Shown here one piece after another: positions 35,417 through 42,549 of a stretch of 64,000 bases of DNA; the stretch's first letter is position 1, and each line of letters begins with the position of its first letter. The position numbers were made by a program, and so were the translations under genes. The notes under the pieces were generated by a model that worked only from the letters and a program-made list of their open reading frames with translations, was not told the origin of the DNA and did no database searches. Location of the stretch: NCBI RefSeq assembly GCF_965243865.1, contig NZ_OZ251603.1:3286001-3350000 (forward strand). The letters are read 5' to 3'. This stretch comes from Hyphomicrobium_A sp965243865. Lineage in GTDB: Bacteria > Pseudomonadota > Alphaproteobacteria > Rhizobiales > Hyphomicrobiaceae.

Positions 35417-36123
35417 GCTGCCACCTCTCTCTGCAAGCCTATGGCTTTCTTCACCGCTCGAGCTACAGCTCGACCCATGGGGAGCGGAACGCCGTTGCCG
35501 ACCGCTGCCACCTTGGCAGCTACCGTGAACGGAGGAATGTCGAAATCTGCCGGAAGCCCCTGTAGGCGCTTGTGGTTCTCGAACGTCTCCCGTGACTTTG
35601 TGCCGGCTGGACGTTGATGCACGTAGTCCCACGCAGACCCAGATGCCAGCGCAGCGGGCTCCGGGTCGGGGCGATATAGCGCCGGCCAATCGAACAGCAG
35701 TCGTCGCCCGTCGCGCGTCCCGAAGCTGAAGCGTCGGTGGCGCATCGTCTCTCCCCCGCACCAATGGTCACGGATCAGATGCGCATCGATCGAGAACCCG
35801 ACCACTTTTGGCAGCGGCGCGTCGCGCACGTTCTCCATGACGAACCAGTCTGGAGACGCCTCAGCAACACACCGCTCGTATTCTCCTATGCGGCAAGGCT
35901 TCTTCGCTAGGCCGTTGTGCTCAACCAAAGCCGCCAGTGTAGAGTGCGCCTGGCACGGCGGCCCGCCGATCACCCCGTCAAACTTCCCCGCCGGCGGGTT
36001 GAAGCGGCGAATGTCACCACCCCACAGCAGATCTGGCCCGCGCACGACGCAGAAGCCCTCTTCCTCGAATGCCATGTCGAGAAGGCCGATGCCTGGGAAC
36101 AGTGATAGGACGAGCTGGCTCAT
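35413..36123 (-). CDS. C5-cytosine DNA methyltransferase (phage)
   Basis: 236 aa, short for the family. Motif I is LSLFPGIGLLDMAFEEEGF, motif IV with the catalytic Cys57 is GGPPCQAHS, motif VI VMENVRD, motif VIII RHRRFSFG and motif X AVGNGVPLPMGRAVARAV. The target-recognition region between VIII and X is only about 60 residues. It is a stand-alone methyltransferase with no restriction partner nearby, so it probably protects phage DNA or regulates it. Its ATG overlaps the stop of the next gene upstream. Confidence 0.9.
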   Translation of the reverse strand: MSQLVLSLFPGIGLLDMAFEEEGFCVVRGPDLLWGGDIRRFNPPAGKFDGVIGGPPCQAHSTLAALVEHNGLAKKPCRIGEYERCVAEASPDWFVMENVRDAPLPKVVGFSIDAHLIRDHWCGGETMRHRRFSFGTRDGRRLLFDWPALYRPDPEPAALASGSAWDYVHQRPAGTKSRETFENHKRLQGLPADFDIPPFTVAAKVAAVGNGVPLPMGRAVARAVKKAIGLQREVAA

Positions 36124-36341
36124 TCTGTCTTCTCCAGCCCTTGTGCTGCATCTAGAATCTCCAGCGCTTGCCTTACGGCTATTTCTTGCGCTTCGATGGG
36201 GAGATCATCCAACGCATCAACAATCCTCCACGAGGCATCGGCTATTGCTCTTGCCGTGAGCGCAGCCCGTTCCATCCGCCGTGCTTTGCGTGACCATAGA
36301 CGTTGTGGGAATGGGATTAGATCTGCGCGCTGAGTGTTCAT
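36120..36341 (-). CDS. Phage hypothetical protein, 73 aa
   Basis: An all-helical, charged small protein (RKARRMERAALTARAIADAS, then DLPIEAQEIAVRQALEILDA). No family is recognised. Its stop overlaps the methyltransferase start by four bases, so translation is coupled. Confidence 0.65.
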   Translation of the reverse strand: MNTQRADLIPFPQRLWSRKARRMERAALTARAIADASWRIVDALDDLPIEAQEIAVRQALEILDAAQGLEKTE

Positions 36342-36389
36342 GGCTCCTGCTCTACGACTGTGAGGCGGGTGGTGTGGGTCATCGGTCTA

Positions 36390-37181
36390 TCACCAGTAGG
36401 CCGTTGGATCGGATGCGTCTGGGAACCGCTCGTTTAGCCAAGCGTGTGCCACGGCCTTTGCGGCATCGTCGGCGGGATAGTCATCGTTCTTGAACGGCTC
36501 CGTACGGAATATTTCGCGGTCAGCGTCTGTTACGATCCATGCGCGCTGGTCCTTCTGAAGCCCTGAGTTTTCTTCGCTCGGGAACAACCACCGCGCTTGA
36601 TAGCGTGTGATGAGGCCAGCATTGGCTCTTCGGTCATAGAAGGCGGCCTTGTAGAATACGCCGACACGCTTGCGGCCTTGCTCATCGATGATGTCTGAGT
36701 GCATCGCATGGGACGTTCCGGCGCGCGTCCACCCTGGGGGCAGCTTGGCCCTAACGAACAGCTCGTCCACATCTTCGCCGAAAACGAACCCCACCTTCTC
36801 AAACGCTTCGCGGCTCGGGCGCATTTCCTTAGGCATGTCGGTTGATGCCACTAGAGCCTGCTGGCCTTCACGCTCAGACCGCATGATGCCTTCTGGCGTT
36901 GCATCAACGTTAAGGCCCTCAAGAGCGGCCTTCATCATGGCCGGTGTTACTGGTGTGTCTGCAGAGTGTGTCGTTGTGTTGCACTGTGGGCATGGAATTC
37001 CGCGTTTGCCTTCGGTGACGCCGCTGATTTGCATCCACTCGGATTGCCAGCCGCATCGTGCACACGTGAACTCAGCCCAATGCCCAGGCCCCGGACCATT
37101 ACCGGCGTTGGTGACGTGCGCGCGCGCGATCCTGGGTCTCGCCGGTAGTTCGATGAGCTTCAATTGAGCAGGCTTGTTCAT
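36390..37181 (-). CDS. Phage hypothetical protein with zinc-ribbon-like segment
   Basis: 263 aa. Two CxxC pairs (FTCARCGWQ and IPCPQCNTTT) at about 35-65 form a putative zinc ribbon; the rest contains WIVTDADREIF-type alpha/beta segments with no known motif. The ATG at 37181 overlaps the upstream gene's stop; a longer frame inside that gene is rejected. Early leftward operon. Confidence 0.7.
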   Translation of the reverse strand: MNKPAQLKLIELPARPRIARAHVTNAGNGPGPGHWAEFTCARCGWQSEWMQISGVTEGKRGIPCPQCNTTTHSADTPVTPAMMKAALEGLNVDATPEGIMRSEREGQQALVASTDMPKEMRPSREAFEKVGFVFGEDVDELFVRAKLPPGWTRAGTSHAMHSDIIDEQGRKRVGVFYKAAFYDRRANAGLITRYQARWLFPSEENSGLQKDQRAWIVTDADREIFRTEPFKNDDYPADDAAKAVAHAWLNERFPDASDPTAYW

Positions 37182-37906
37182 GGCTTCGCACCCTCGCTCT
37201 TGTCGGTATGGGTAGGGGTGGAGTTGTCGCGAAATGCTTCCCATGCCGCCATATCGCCGTTGGCGATTAGGATTTGTCGCTCGCCCTTCGTCGCCTCGTA
37301 GCCGAGGTCGTAGCGATAGCTGCCGCCGTACTTCGATCCTGGGAAGGTGAAGCGCACCACGAAACACAGCGCCCGGTCGCGCCCGCTCTTGGAGTGTGCA
37401 CCAAAGTATCTGTGGTGGTGGCCAGACCAGACGCCCTCTGTCTTTTCGGGCTCGATAGTGATGCCTGGGAGCTTGCACATCGCCTCACGCGCTAGCGCGT
37501 TCCAAAATCTACGCTCGCCCCGTTTGCGTCTCGCTTGTTCGTCTTCGTCACGCTTCTGACAGGCTGCTGTGCAATAGCAGCTGTGCTGCGTGCCGACTGG
37601 GTCAACGTCCTCTTCGTATTCTTCACCGTTCTCGTCGTATCGCGCGACAACTCCGCCGTCATAGATCAGCTGCTCACAGCCGCAGCACGTTAGCTGCCAC
37701 CCATGCGCGAGCATGGCCGTTGCCGGTACGGCCTTCGCTTCCTCGTATTCATCAGCCCACTTGAGCCTACGGCACGACAGCCCGCCGATCTCGTCATGAT
37801 CTAACTGTGACGCAGCTTTGCGCCGGGCCACGATGTCTGACGGTGCAAAAACAATGACCGCACCCGGCTCATATGGATCACCATCTTCAACAACGAATGC
37901 AGGCAT
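37178..37906 (-). CDS. Phage hypothetical protein, Cys-rich
   Basis: About 242 aa. A Cys cluster in the middle (WQLTCCGCEQLIYDGG, then HSCYCTAACQKRDEDEQARR) suggests zinc binding; the C-terminal half has a GHHHRYFGAHSKSGRDR region. No family is recognised. GGGAGGGGG directly precedes the ATG. Confidence 0.65.
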   Translation of the reverse strand: MPAFVVEDGDPYEPGAVIVFAPSDIVARRKAASQLDHDEIGGLSCRRLKWADEYEEAKAVPATAMLAHGWQLTCCGCEQLIYDGGVVARYDENGEEYEEDVDPVGTQHSCYCTAACQKRDEDEQARRKRGERRFWNALAREAMCKLPGITIEPEKTEGVWSGHHHRYFGAHSKSGRDRALCFVVRFTFPGSKYGGSYRYDLGYEATKGERQILIANGDMAAWEAFRDNSTPTHTDKSEGAKP

Positions 37907-38004
37907 CACCCCCTCCCATCATCTACTGAAGGGATAGGGTTGGTGACGGAAGTTAGATTTGGTTCACGCATAGGGCGTGCTCCCGCTGGCGTCGGTGCGG
38001 TCAT
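37906..38004 (-). CDS. Possible 32-aa phage peptide
   Basis: Begins MTAPTPAGARPMREPNLTS and its stop overlaps the next ATG (TGATG). The ribosome-binding site is weak. It fills an otherwise 97-bp gap between tightly packed genes, the only other support. Confidence 0.3.
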   Translation of the reverse strand: MTAPTPAGARPMREPNLTSVTNPIPSVDDGRG

Positions 38005-38006
38005 CG

Positions 38007-38198
38007 CTATGTGCTCAACACGGCATCCAGGACTTTCTCGAACCGCTCGCCAAGCGGGTCCGCCAGGGCGACGAGCCATGCCGCCAAGACGAGAGCTTCG
38101 TCCTTGGTCATCGGCGTGCGCGGGGGCACCAGCAATGCGATTCCACCGCCGCCCACCGAGACGCCGAACTTGTTCATCACGTCGATTTCTTCGCTCAT
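38007..38198 (-). CDS. Phage hypothetical protein, 63 aa
   Basis: Begins MSEEIDVMNKFGVSVGGGGI with KDEALVLAAWLVALADPLG in the second half. GGAGG precedes the ATG at 38198. An ATG at 38345 in the same frame, overlapping the upstream stop, would add 49 Arg-rich residues; the shorter form is preferred on composition. Confidence 0.6.
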   Translation of the reverse strand: MSEEIDVMNKFGVSVGGGGIALLVPPRTPMTKDEALVLAAWLVALADPLGERFEKVLDAVLST

Positions 38199-38341
38199 TT
38201 CTGCCTCCGCTATTCGGGTTGGTTGACTATCTCGACGGTCGCCGCTGAGGCGCCGTCTGCGTGATCCAAAACTGTTGAGTTTGCACCGGCCCCGGTAGGC
38301 TCTAGAGCGCAGTCTGAGAAACCGCTGTCTTGGCCGGGTAC

Positions 38342-38575
38342 TCATCTCCCACCCTCATCGCTGTTGGTTGAGGGGGTCCCCTCCTTGGCTTCCTGCTGTG
38401 CTATGAGGGCACGGTAACCTTCCACCAGCGCTTCGACTTCGCTCGGAGTGATGCGCCCGCTCTGCCCATTGCGTGCGATGATGAGGATGGTGTCGAGATC
38501 GTCCGCATCAAGCTCAGGATGATCAGGCCCCGTAGCCTTCTCCACTCTTTCCAGAAGTGACTTTAGGTCAGACAT
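38342..38575 (-). CDS. Phage hypothetical protein, 77 aa
   Basis: Acidic helical protein beginning MSDLKSLLERVEKATGPDHP. GGAGGGAAGG lies just before the ATG. The start overlaps the upstream gene's stop. No family is recognised. Confidence 0.6.
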   Translation of the reverse strand: MSDLKSLLERVEKATGPDHPELDADDLDTILIIARNGQSGRITPSEVEALVEGYRALIAQQEAKEGTPSTNSDEGGR

Positions 38576-38903
38576 CCTTCCCTCCTGATGCTTTGAGGAG
38601 GGCTGCACGGGCTTCATCGACGCGAAGGCGCAAGACGTTCCAGTTGGTGTTGCCTATGGCGTCGCGGATTTCGTCTTCAAAGGCGCGTAAGCCATCGCAC
38701 TCGTTCGCCAGCTTCCATAGAGCCTCATACAGCTCTGACGACGCAGCGAAGCGGTGCGCCACGAGTTCGGGCTGGTCAGCCCAATGGTTGATCTGAGCCA
38801 CGCATATATTCGATCCAGGACCACGGTGGGCATAGTGGACTTGCCACGCACCGTCGCGCTTCTCTACCCACCACCCTTCACCCTGTTCCATTGTGTCTGT
38901 CAT
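38568..38903 (-). CDS. Phage hypothetical protein, 111 aa
   Basis: Begins MTDTMEQGEGWWVEKRDGAW; an N-terminal beta region and a C-terminal helical region (SELYEALWKLANECDGLRAF). The ATG at 38903 has GGAG 8 nt upstream; a GTG at 38912 is less likely. No family is recognised. Confidence 0.6.
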   Translation of the reverse strand: MTDTMEQGEGWWVEKRDGAWQVHYAHRGPGSNICVAQINHWADQPELVAHRFAASSELYEALWKLANECDGLRAFEDEIRDAIGNTNWNVLRLRVDEARAALLKASGGKDV

Positions 38904-38921
38904 GGGGATCACTCCGCTGCT

Positions 38922-39707
38922 TCAACCCTGGTCTTCCATCGCCGGATACGGGCACTCGTCAGCAGCGCCACCAAGGTCAATCCAGCGGTGCTCGAATTGC
39001 TGACTGAGCATGATCGCCCAGCGGAGCGGCATATCGGCGAGTTCCTGAGCGTAGGAGTCGCGCAAGGCTTCCAGTGTCTCTGTGTTCGAGGCGTGCTCGA
39101 TGTGAGCGCTGATCTCGTTGAACAGATCGTTGGTGCCGTCTTTCTTCGCGGCCGATGACGACTTGCGCTTGGGCGCTACGTCTTCGATTTCGGACTCATC
39201 GAGCAGACCTAGACCGGCGATCGACAGCGTGCCGCGTCGCTTGCACTTGGTCTCGCCCTTCATGATGGCGTTGGCCAGTGCTTCGCCCTTCAATCCGCCG
39301 ATGCTCACGGCACCGCGGGCAACGTCTGTGCGGCCCGTCTTGTCGCGGAACTTGCCGACGAACACGTAAATTTCGCCAAGCTCTTCGATGGTGATCTCTT
39401 CGACCGAAATCCCATGGATCTTGCGCAGCTGATCGGTGCAGTCTTTGCGCGCATAGAGTGTGAGCTTGCCGTTGAGCGTGATATACTCCAGCGGCCGGGT
39501 GAGAGGGTTCAATCCGACGCTCTCACACACACGGGTGTAGTAGCGGGCGCGCTCTGCTTCGGAGAGGTTCTTCAGGTCGCCCTTGATGAGCACCTGTTCC
39601 ATGATCTGGCCAGCGGTGAGCGGCTGCGCAGCCTCGACAACACCGTTGCCATTGGTATGCTGCATCGTGCGCGTCCTCGTGCGTTCGAAGGGCTGTGGCA
39701 GTGCCAT
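38922..39707 (-). CDS. Putative Red-beta/RecT-like single-strand annealing protein
   Basis: 261 aa. The first 160 residues have the layout of phage annealing proteins: a YYTRVCESVGLNPLTRPLEY entry segment, a KLTLYARKDC strand, and the closing MKGETKCKRRGTLSIAGLGL region with an LDESEIED motif, similar to the Red-beta C-terminal core. The tail (about 170-261) is variable and Lys-rich. It would anneal ssDNA during recombination or replication with NinB. No partner exonuclease is seen. Assignment is from pattern only. Confidence 0.5.
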   Translation of the reverse strand: MALPQPFERTRTRTMQHTNGNGVVEAAQPLTAGQIMEQVLIKGDLKNLSEAERARYYTRVCESVGLNPLTRPLEYITLNGKLTLYARKDCTDQLRKIHGISVEEITIEELGEIYVFVGKFRDKTGRTDVARGAVSIGGLKGEALANAIMKGETKCKRRGTLSIAGLGLLDESEIEDVAPKRKSSSAAKKDGTNDLFNEISAHIEHASNTETLEALRDSYAQELADMPLRWAIMLSQQFEHRWIDLGGAADECPYPAMEDQG

Positions 39708-39711
39708 CTGT

Positions 39712-39846
39712 TCAAACTCCCGCCAGCATCACGTAGCTGGCCTTACGCTTCTGGTTTGGCTCTATCCGCTCGCAGGACATCAAACCCAAGGCGATGATGG
39801 ATACGCCGATGAATAAGAGGACGTAGGGGAAGAGGCGGTCGATCAT
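39712..39846 (-). CDS. Small phage membrane protein, 44 aa
   Basis: An N-terminal helix (LFPYVLLFIGVSIIALGLM) ending in SCERIEPNQ, which could be a lipobox Cys. Its ATG overlaps the stop of the neighbouring 42-aa membrane protein by four bases (ATGA). No family is recognised. Confidence 0.5.
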   Translation of the reverse strand: MIDRLFPYVLLFIGVSIIALGLMSCERIEPNQKRKASYVMLAGV

Positions 39847-39971
39847 CCCAACCATCCCCTGAGCGACTGCCCCACCTTCTCAATGAACCTCCCGCCAACA
39901 ATCGCTAGGACGAGAAACACAGCGAAGCAGATGAGAAGGAACACGGCCATGTGTGCGGTCGTCTCGATCAT
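39843..39971 (-). CDS. Small phage membrane protein, 42 aa
   Basis: A single hydrophobic helix (AVFLLICFAVFLVLAIVGGR) followed by a basic tail (FIEKVGQSLRGWLG). Starts at TAATG, overlapping the upstream stop, and ends ATGA into the 44-aa membrane protein. Function unknown. Confidence 0.5.
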   Translation of the reverse strand: MIETTAHMAVFLLICFAVFLVLAIVGGRFIEKVGQSLRGWLG

Positions 39972-40177
39972 TACGGCTTCCCCCAATATGTTCCGTATGC
40001 AGCGCGCATCCTGAAGTCAGTGAAGCCGATGCCCTTGACGGGCGTGCGCTTTGACAGGCGCGCTTCGCGCTCACGCAAATACTGCTGGTGCTCTTCGCTC
40101 GCGAATTGTGCGAGCGCTGCATCGAGTGCCTTGCTTCCGGTCGACGGAGGCGGCGGCGGTAACGGAGCACCGTCCAT
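39971..40177 (-). CDS. Phage hypothetical protein, 68 aa
   Basis: Begins MDGAPLPPPPPSTGSKALDA and ends AAYGTYWGKP. A Pro tract precedes a helical basic region. TGATG and TAATG junctions couple it to both neighbours. No family is recognised. Confidence 0.55.
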   Translation of the reverse strand: MDGAPLPPPPPSTGSKALDAALAQFASEEHQQYLREREARLSKRTPVKGIGFTDFRMRAAYGTYWGKP

Positions 40178-40467
40178 CACACGCGCTCCGTCTGCTTAGC
40201 TTGGTGCGCCATGAAATCGGCTACACCGGCTGCTATGTCTTGCTGGTGATCGTCGGCTGGTGCCGGCGCAGCTGCCTCGCGCTCGTACTCACGCAGGAAG
40301 CCGTCGATCTCATCACGCAGATTGCGAAGGCGCTGCATGCGGTAATTGAAGAGGTGCTTGTCGCCATGCATGATGTAGAGTTCATGCGCTGCGGAGATCA
40401 TGTCCTGGCCTCGGTTCTTGAGGCGGGCGCAGAGAATGGAAAGCTGCTCTGGTGCTTGTTGCTGCAT
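40177..40467 (-). CDS. Phage hypothetical protein, 96 aa
   Basis: Helical protein beginning MQQQAPEQLSILCARLKNRG with a central NYRMQRLRNLRDEIDGFLRE. The upstream in-frame extension to 40611 is Gly/Ser-rich and has no start support, so the ATG at 40467 is chosen. No family is recognised. Confidence 0.55.
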   Translation of the reverse strand: MQQQAPEQLSILCARLKNRGQDMISAAHELYIMHGDKHLFNYRMQRLRNLRDEIDGFLREYEREAAAPAPADDHQQDIAAGVADFMAHQAKQTERV

Positions 40468-40660
40468 CACACGGAACCTTTGCTGATGTTGAAGGATTGA
40501 GCCGGGAGAAGCGCCGCATTGGAAACTGACCTCTCCCGGCTCGCCCTCTCCGCTTCTCGCTTCAGTGCCCCCAACCCCGCGACAAGCGGCACTTGAGAGA
40601 AGCGGCGTCATGACTGCTCAGGGGACGGAGGAAACGAACCCGGTGAGCAGCCGATGGGTG

Positions 40661-40804
40661 TTAGGGATCTCGGAAGCGTCGGAGGATGGCGTTACGGGCG
40701 TTCTCGATGGCGCATCGTGTCCACGCACACACACCCAGCACACGGACGTTCCAGAAGAAGGAGCGGAACGAGTGGAAGCGGGGCTTCATGGTCATGGCGT
40801 GCAT
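40661..40804 (-). CDS. Small basic phage protein, 47 aa
   Basis: Begins MHAMTMKPRFHSFRSFFWNV and ends AILRRFRDP. GGGAGG lies 6 nt upstream of the ATG, which is 11 bp from the stop of the gene before it. Strongly basic; function unknown. Confidence 0.45.
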   Translation of the reverse strand: MHAMTMKPRFHSFRSFFWNVRVLGVCAWTRCAIENARNAILRRFRDP

Positions 40805-40815
40805 GATCGCCTCCC

Positions 40816-41274
40816 TCAGCCTACTTGCTCAGAAGTCGGCGCGGGCGCGATGGCCTGCCAGTACGCCTTAAAGTTGGTCTCGAAGTATTTGCGGCGCTCT
40901 TCGATCTCTTCGATCTCGCGCTGCTTGGTAGCGACCTGCCGGTCGAATAGCTTCCCTATGCGTTCGCGGTCCAGTTCGAAGTCTGGGTCGGCAGCAGCAA
41001 CAAGCTCACAGTCCTTGCTCGCCTTGTTGAAGTGCATGAACTTGACGTCGGCCTTGTCCCATCCAGCCTCGACGTAGGCGACCACAATGGTGGGCAAGTT
41101 GATGAATGGCTCGAAGCCAATGATGACACCTGGCAGAACCTTGTGGCTGTCGCCGTATTCCTTCTTGAGCACCTTCACGCGCTGGCCGATCTGCATCTCT
41201 TCGATGCGACGCGCGTAGCGCATATCGACTTCCAGCTTGACGCCGTTGATCTCGATGACGGTCTTTTCTGACAT
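40816..41274 (-). CDS. First gene of leftward early operon, unknown function
   Basis: 152 aa. Beta-rich N-terminal half (KTVIEINGVKLEVDMRYARR, QRVKVLKKEYGDSHKVLPG, FEPFINLPTIVVAYVEAG) and a helical C-terminus with coiled-coil character (DRQVATKQREIEEIEERRKY). No family is recognised. It follows the predicted leftward promoter and operators at 41425-41470, so it should be the first early product. Confidence 0.65.
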   Translation of the reverse strand: MSEKTVIEINGVKLEVDMRYARRIEEMQIGQRVKVLKKEYGDSHKVLPGVIIGFEPFINLPTIVVAYVEAGWDKADVKFMHFNKASKDCELVAAADPDFELDRERIGKLFDRQVATKQREIEEIEERRKYFETNFKAYWQAIAPAPTSEQVG

Positions 41275-41418
41275 AGCTGCATTCCCCATTGGTCTGATCC
41301 AAGTGGTCACCGCCAAAGAACCGGCCAGGAGAACCCCGAGGGATGAGGGCGGCGCCGTGATGAGGGGGTGGGTCGCCCCGGGAGCGGCGCCACCGGTCTC
41401 AGGCGGTGACAGCCATGA

Positions 41419-41447
41419 AGTTAGTTCACGCTGCATGAAGTCGTCAA
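41419..41447 (-). promoter_or_regulatory. Putative early leftward promoter
   Basis: On the minus strand, TTGACG (41447-41442), a 17-base spacer, then a weak CTAACT (41424-41419). The spacer contains one of the operator palindromes. It precedes the leftward operon that starts at 41274. Confidence 0.45.
41425..41439. promoter_or_regulatory. Phage operator, copy 1
   Basis: TTCACGCTGCATGAA, a near-palindrome identical in its core to two further sites. It lies inside the spacer of the leftward promoter, where a bound repressor would block transcription. Confidence 0.7.
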
Positions 41448-41455
41448 GCGCAAAC

Positions 41456-41470
41456 TTCACGCCGCATGAA
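41456..41470. promoter_or_regulatory. Phage operator, copy 2
   Basis: TTCACGCCGCATGAA, 31 bp from copy 1, which is three helical turns and suits cooperative binding on one DNA face. Confidence 0.7.
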
Positions 41471-41536
41471 GTTTCGGTGGATTGTGGAAAACGTGCGCCG
41501 CGCTAAGCTCATCCCCGGGGTGGATCGGGGGAGACG

Positions 41537-42028
41537 ATGGTTTGGGTTGTTGTCGGTCTAGTACTGCTTTTTCTTATGTTGAGATTTCCGGGCTTCGGCG
41601 CTTTTGTGCTGATCGCCGTCGCTGGTGTGGCGCTGTACGTTTACGCTGAAAGCGAAAGGCAGGACGCGAAATACAAAGAAGCGCGCCGACGAGCTGCGTC
41701 GCCCGAGCGCACGGGAATACTGACGTTCCCGGATCGACCTACACTGGCGCTCGGGCCGTATTCATCGTCCTTCGCAGGGTCAGTAACGAACGTCTCGTCA
41801 ACGCTCAGTGTGAAGAATTTCAGTGTGAGACTGCTGGTTTACGACTGCCCGTTCTTCACGAGGCCTGGATGTAACATTGTCGGAGATGAGACGACCACGG
41901 TCTTTCTAGGAATCCCGGCCAAGCAGAAGCGGTCATTCAGTCAAACGCTGTTCTTCCGCGGGCTTCCAACATTGGCGCCGGGCGATTGGACGTGGGCCTA
42001 TACCGTCAGCGAGGTTGAAGTCGACTGA
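41537..42028 (+). CDS. Lone membrane protein inside the immunity region
   Basis: 163 aa with two N-terminal hydrophobic helices (WVVVGLVLLFLMLRFPGFG and FVLIAVAGVALYVYAESE) and a beta-rich domain of about 110 residues with a Cys pair (VYDCPFFTRPGCNIVG). It is the only plus-strand gene between the leftward promoter and the repressor gene, a typical position for lysogen-expressed cargo genes; a superinfection-exclusion or host-modifying role is an inference. GGGGGAG sits just before the ATG. Confidence 0.7.
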   Translation: MVWVVVGLVLLFLMLRFPGFGAFVLIAVAGVALYVYAESERQDAKYKEARRRAASPERTGILTFPDRPTLALGPYSSSFAGSVTNVSSTLSVKNFSVRLLVYDCPFFTRPGCNIVGDETTTVFLGIPAKQKRSFSQTLFFRGLPTLAPGDWTWAYTVSEVEVD

Positions 42029-42104
42029 CTCGCTGACCCTATCGAAACCCGCAGCGCACAATCGAATTGCCCTAGCAACCACGTTCTAACTATGTATGTT
42101 CTAG

Positions 42105-42121
42105 TTAACACACAGTGTTAA
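42105..42121. repeat. Perfect inverted repeat at the repressor stop codon
   Basis: TTAACAC-ACA-GTGTTAA between two convergent genes, overlapping the repressor TAA. It could be a protein-binding site; the stem is AT-rich and lacks a T-run, so a terminator is less likely. Confidence 0.5.
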
Positions 42122-42477
42122 TTAACGCTGCTTTTTCTGGGTTTTGTGCTGCGGGCTTGACGAATGACTTTAATGGCGTCGCGGAGGTCCCCATCCAGGC
42201 CACTGTTGTCGCCGCGATAGATCCAATCGAGGGTTAGCCCCCACGTATCGCAGAGTTTGTTCGCTTGCTCCAAATTGGGTGCTTGGATGCCCTTTTTGTA
42301 CTGCGAGTACGTGCTCTCATTCACGCCAGCGGCGTTGGCGAACTCCTTCTGCGATAGCCCCTTCACGGCTCTGATTATCTCAAGCCGCTCGGCAATCGCC
42401 TCGTTCGACCTCCCCTCAGACTTCATCCGCCGCTTCGACACCCCCGCGTCGAGCGCAGACTTACCCTCCTTGGTCAC
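42118..42477 (-). CDS. CI-like phage repressor (XRE helix-turn-helix, short form)
   Basis: 119 aa. A canonical XRE helix-turn-helix (LEIIRAVKGLSQKEFANAAG then VNESTYSQYKKGIQAPNLEQ) lies at about 30-85, with charged tails and no LexA/CI-type peptidase domain, so induction cannot be by RecA-stimulated self-cleavage. GAGGG 8 nt upstream supports the GTG start at 42477. It is divergent from the Cro-like gene across a shared operator. Confidence 0.83.
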   Translation of the reverse strand: MTKEGKSALDAGVSKRRMKSEGRSNEAIAERLEIIRAVKGLSQKEFANAAGVNESTYSQYKKGIQAPNLEQANKLCDTWGLTLDWIYRGDNSGLDGDLRDAIKVIRQARSTKPRKSSVN

Positions 42478-42494
42478 GGTTGATCCCTCCCCCT

Positions 42495-42523
42495 GGATAA
42501 CCCGGCCCTGCCGCTTGACACAA
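42495..42523 (-). promoter_or_regulatory. Candidate repressor-maintenance promoter
   Basis: On the minus strand TTGTGT (42523-42518), 17 bases, TTATCC (42500-42495). It overlaps the -35 of the divergent promoter and abuts the operator, an arrangement like lambda PRM. The hexamers are poor matches, so it would need activation. Confidence 0.35.
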
Positions 42524-42543
42524 CTTCATGCAGCATGAATAAT
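42515..42543 (+). promoter_or_regulatory. Early rightward promoter
   Basis: TTGACA (42515-42520), 17-base spacer, AATAAT (42538-42543). The predicted transcript start, about 42550, coincides with the in-frame ATG of the Cro-like gene. Confidence 0.65.
42525..42539. promoter_or_regulatory. Phage operator, copy 3
   Basis: TTCATGCAGCATGAA, a perfect palindrome about its central base, located between -35 and -10 of the rightward promoter. It matches copies 1 and 2 at 13-14 of 15 positions. Confidence 0.75.
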
Positions 42544-42549
42544 CTTCAT

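Noticed and set aside
36342..36389. 14-codon frame between two phage genes (MTHTTRLTVVEQEP)
   Set aside because: Overlaps the next ATG neatly, but it is too short and lacks a ribosome-binding site.
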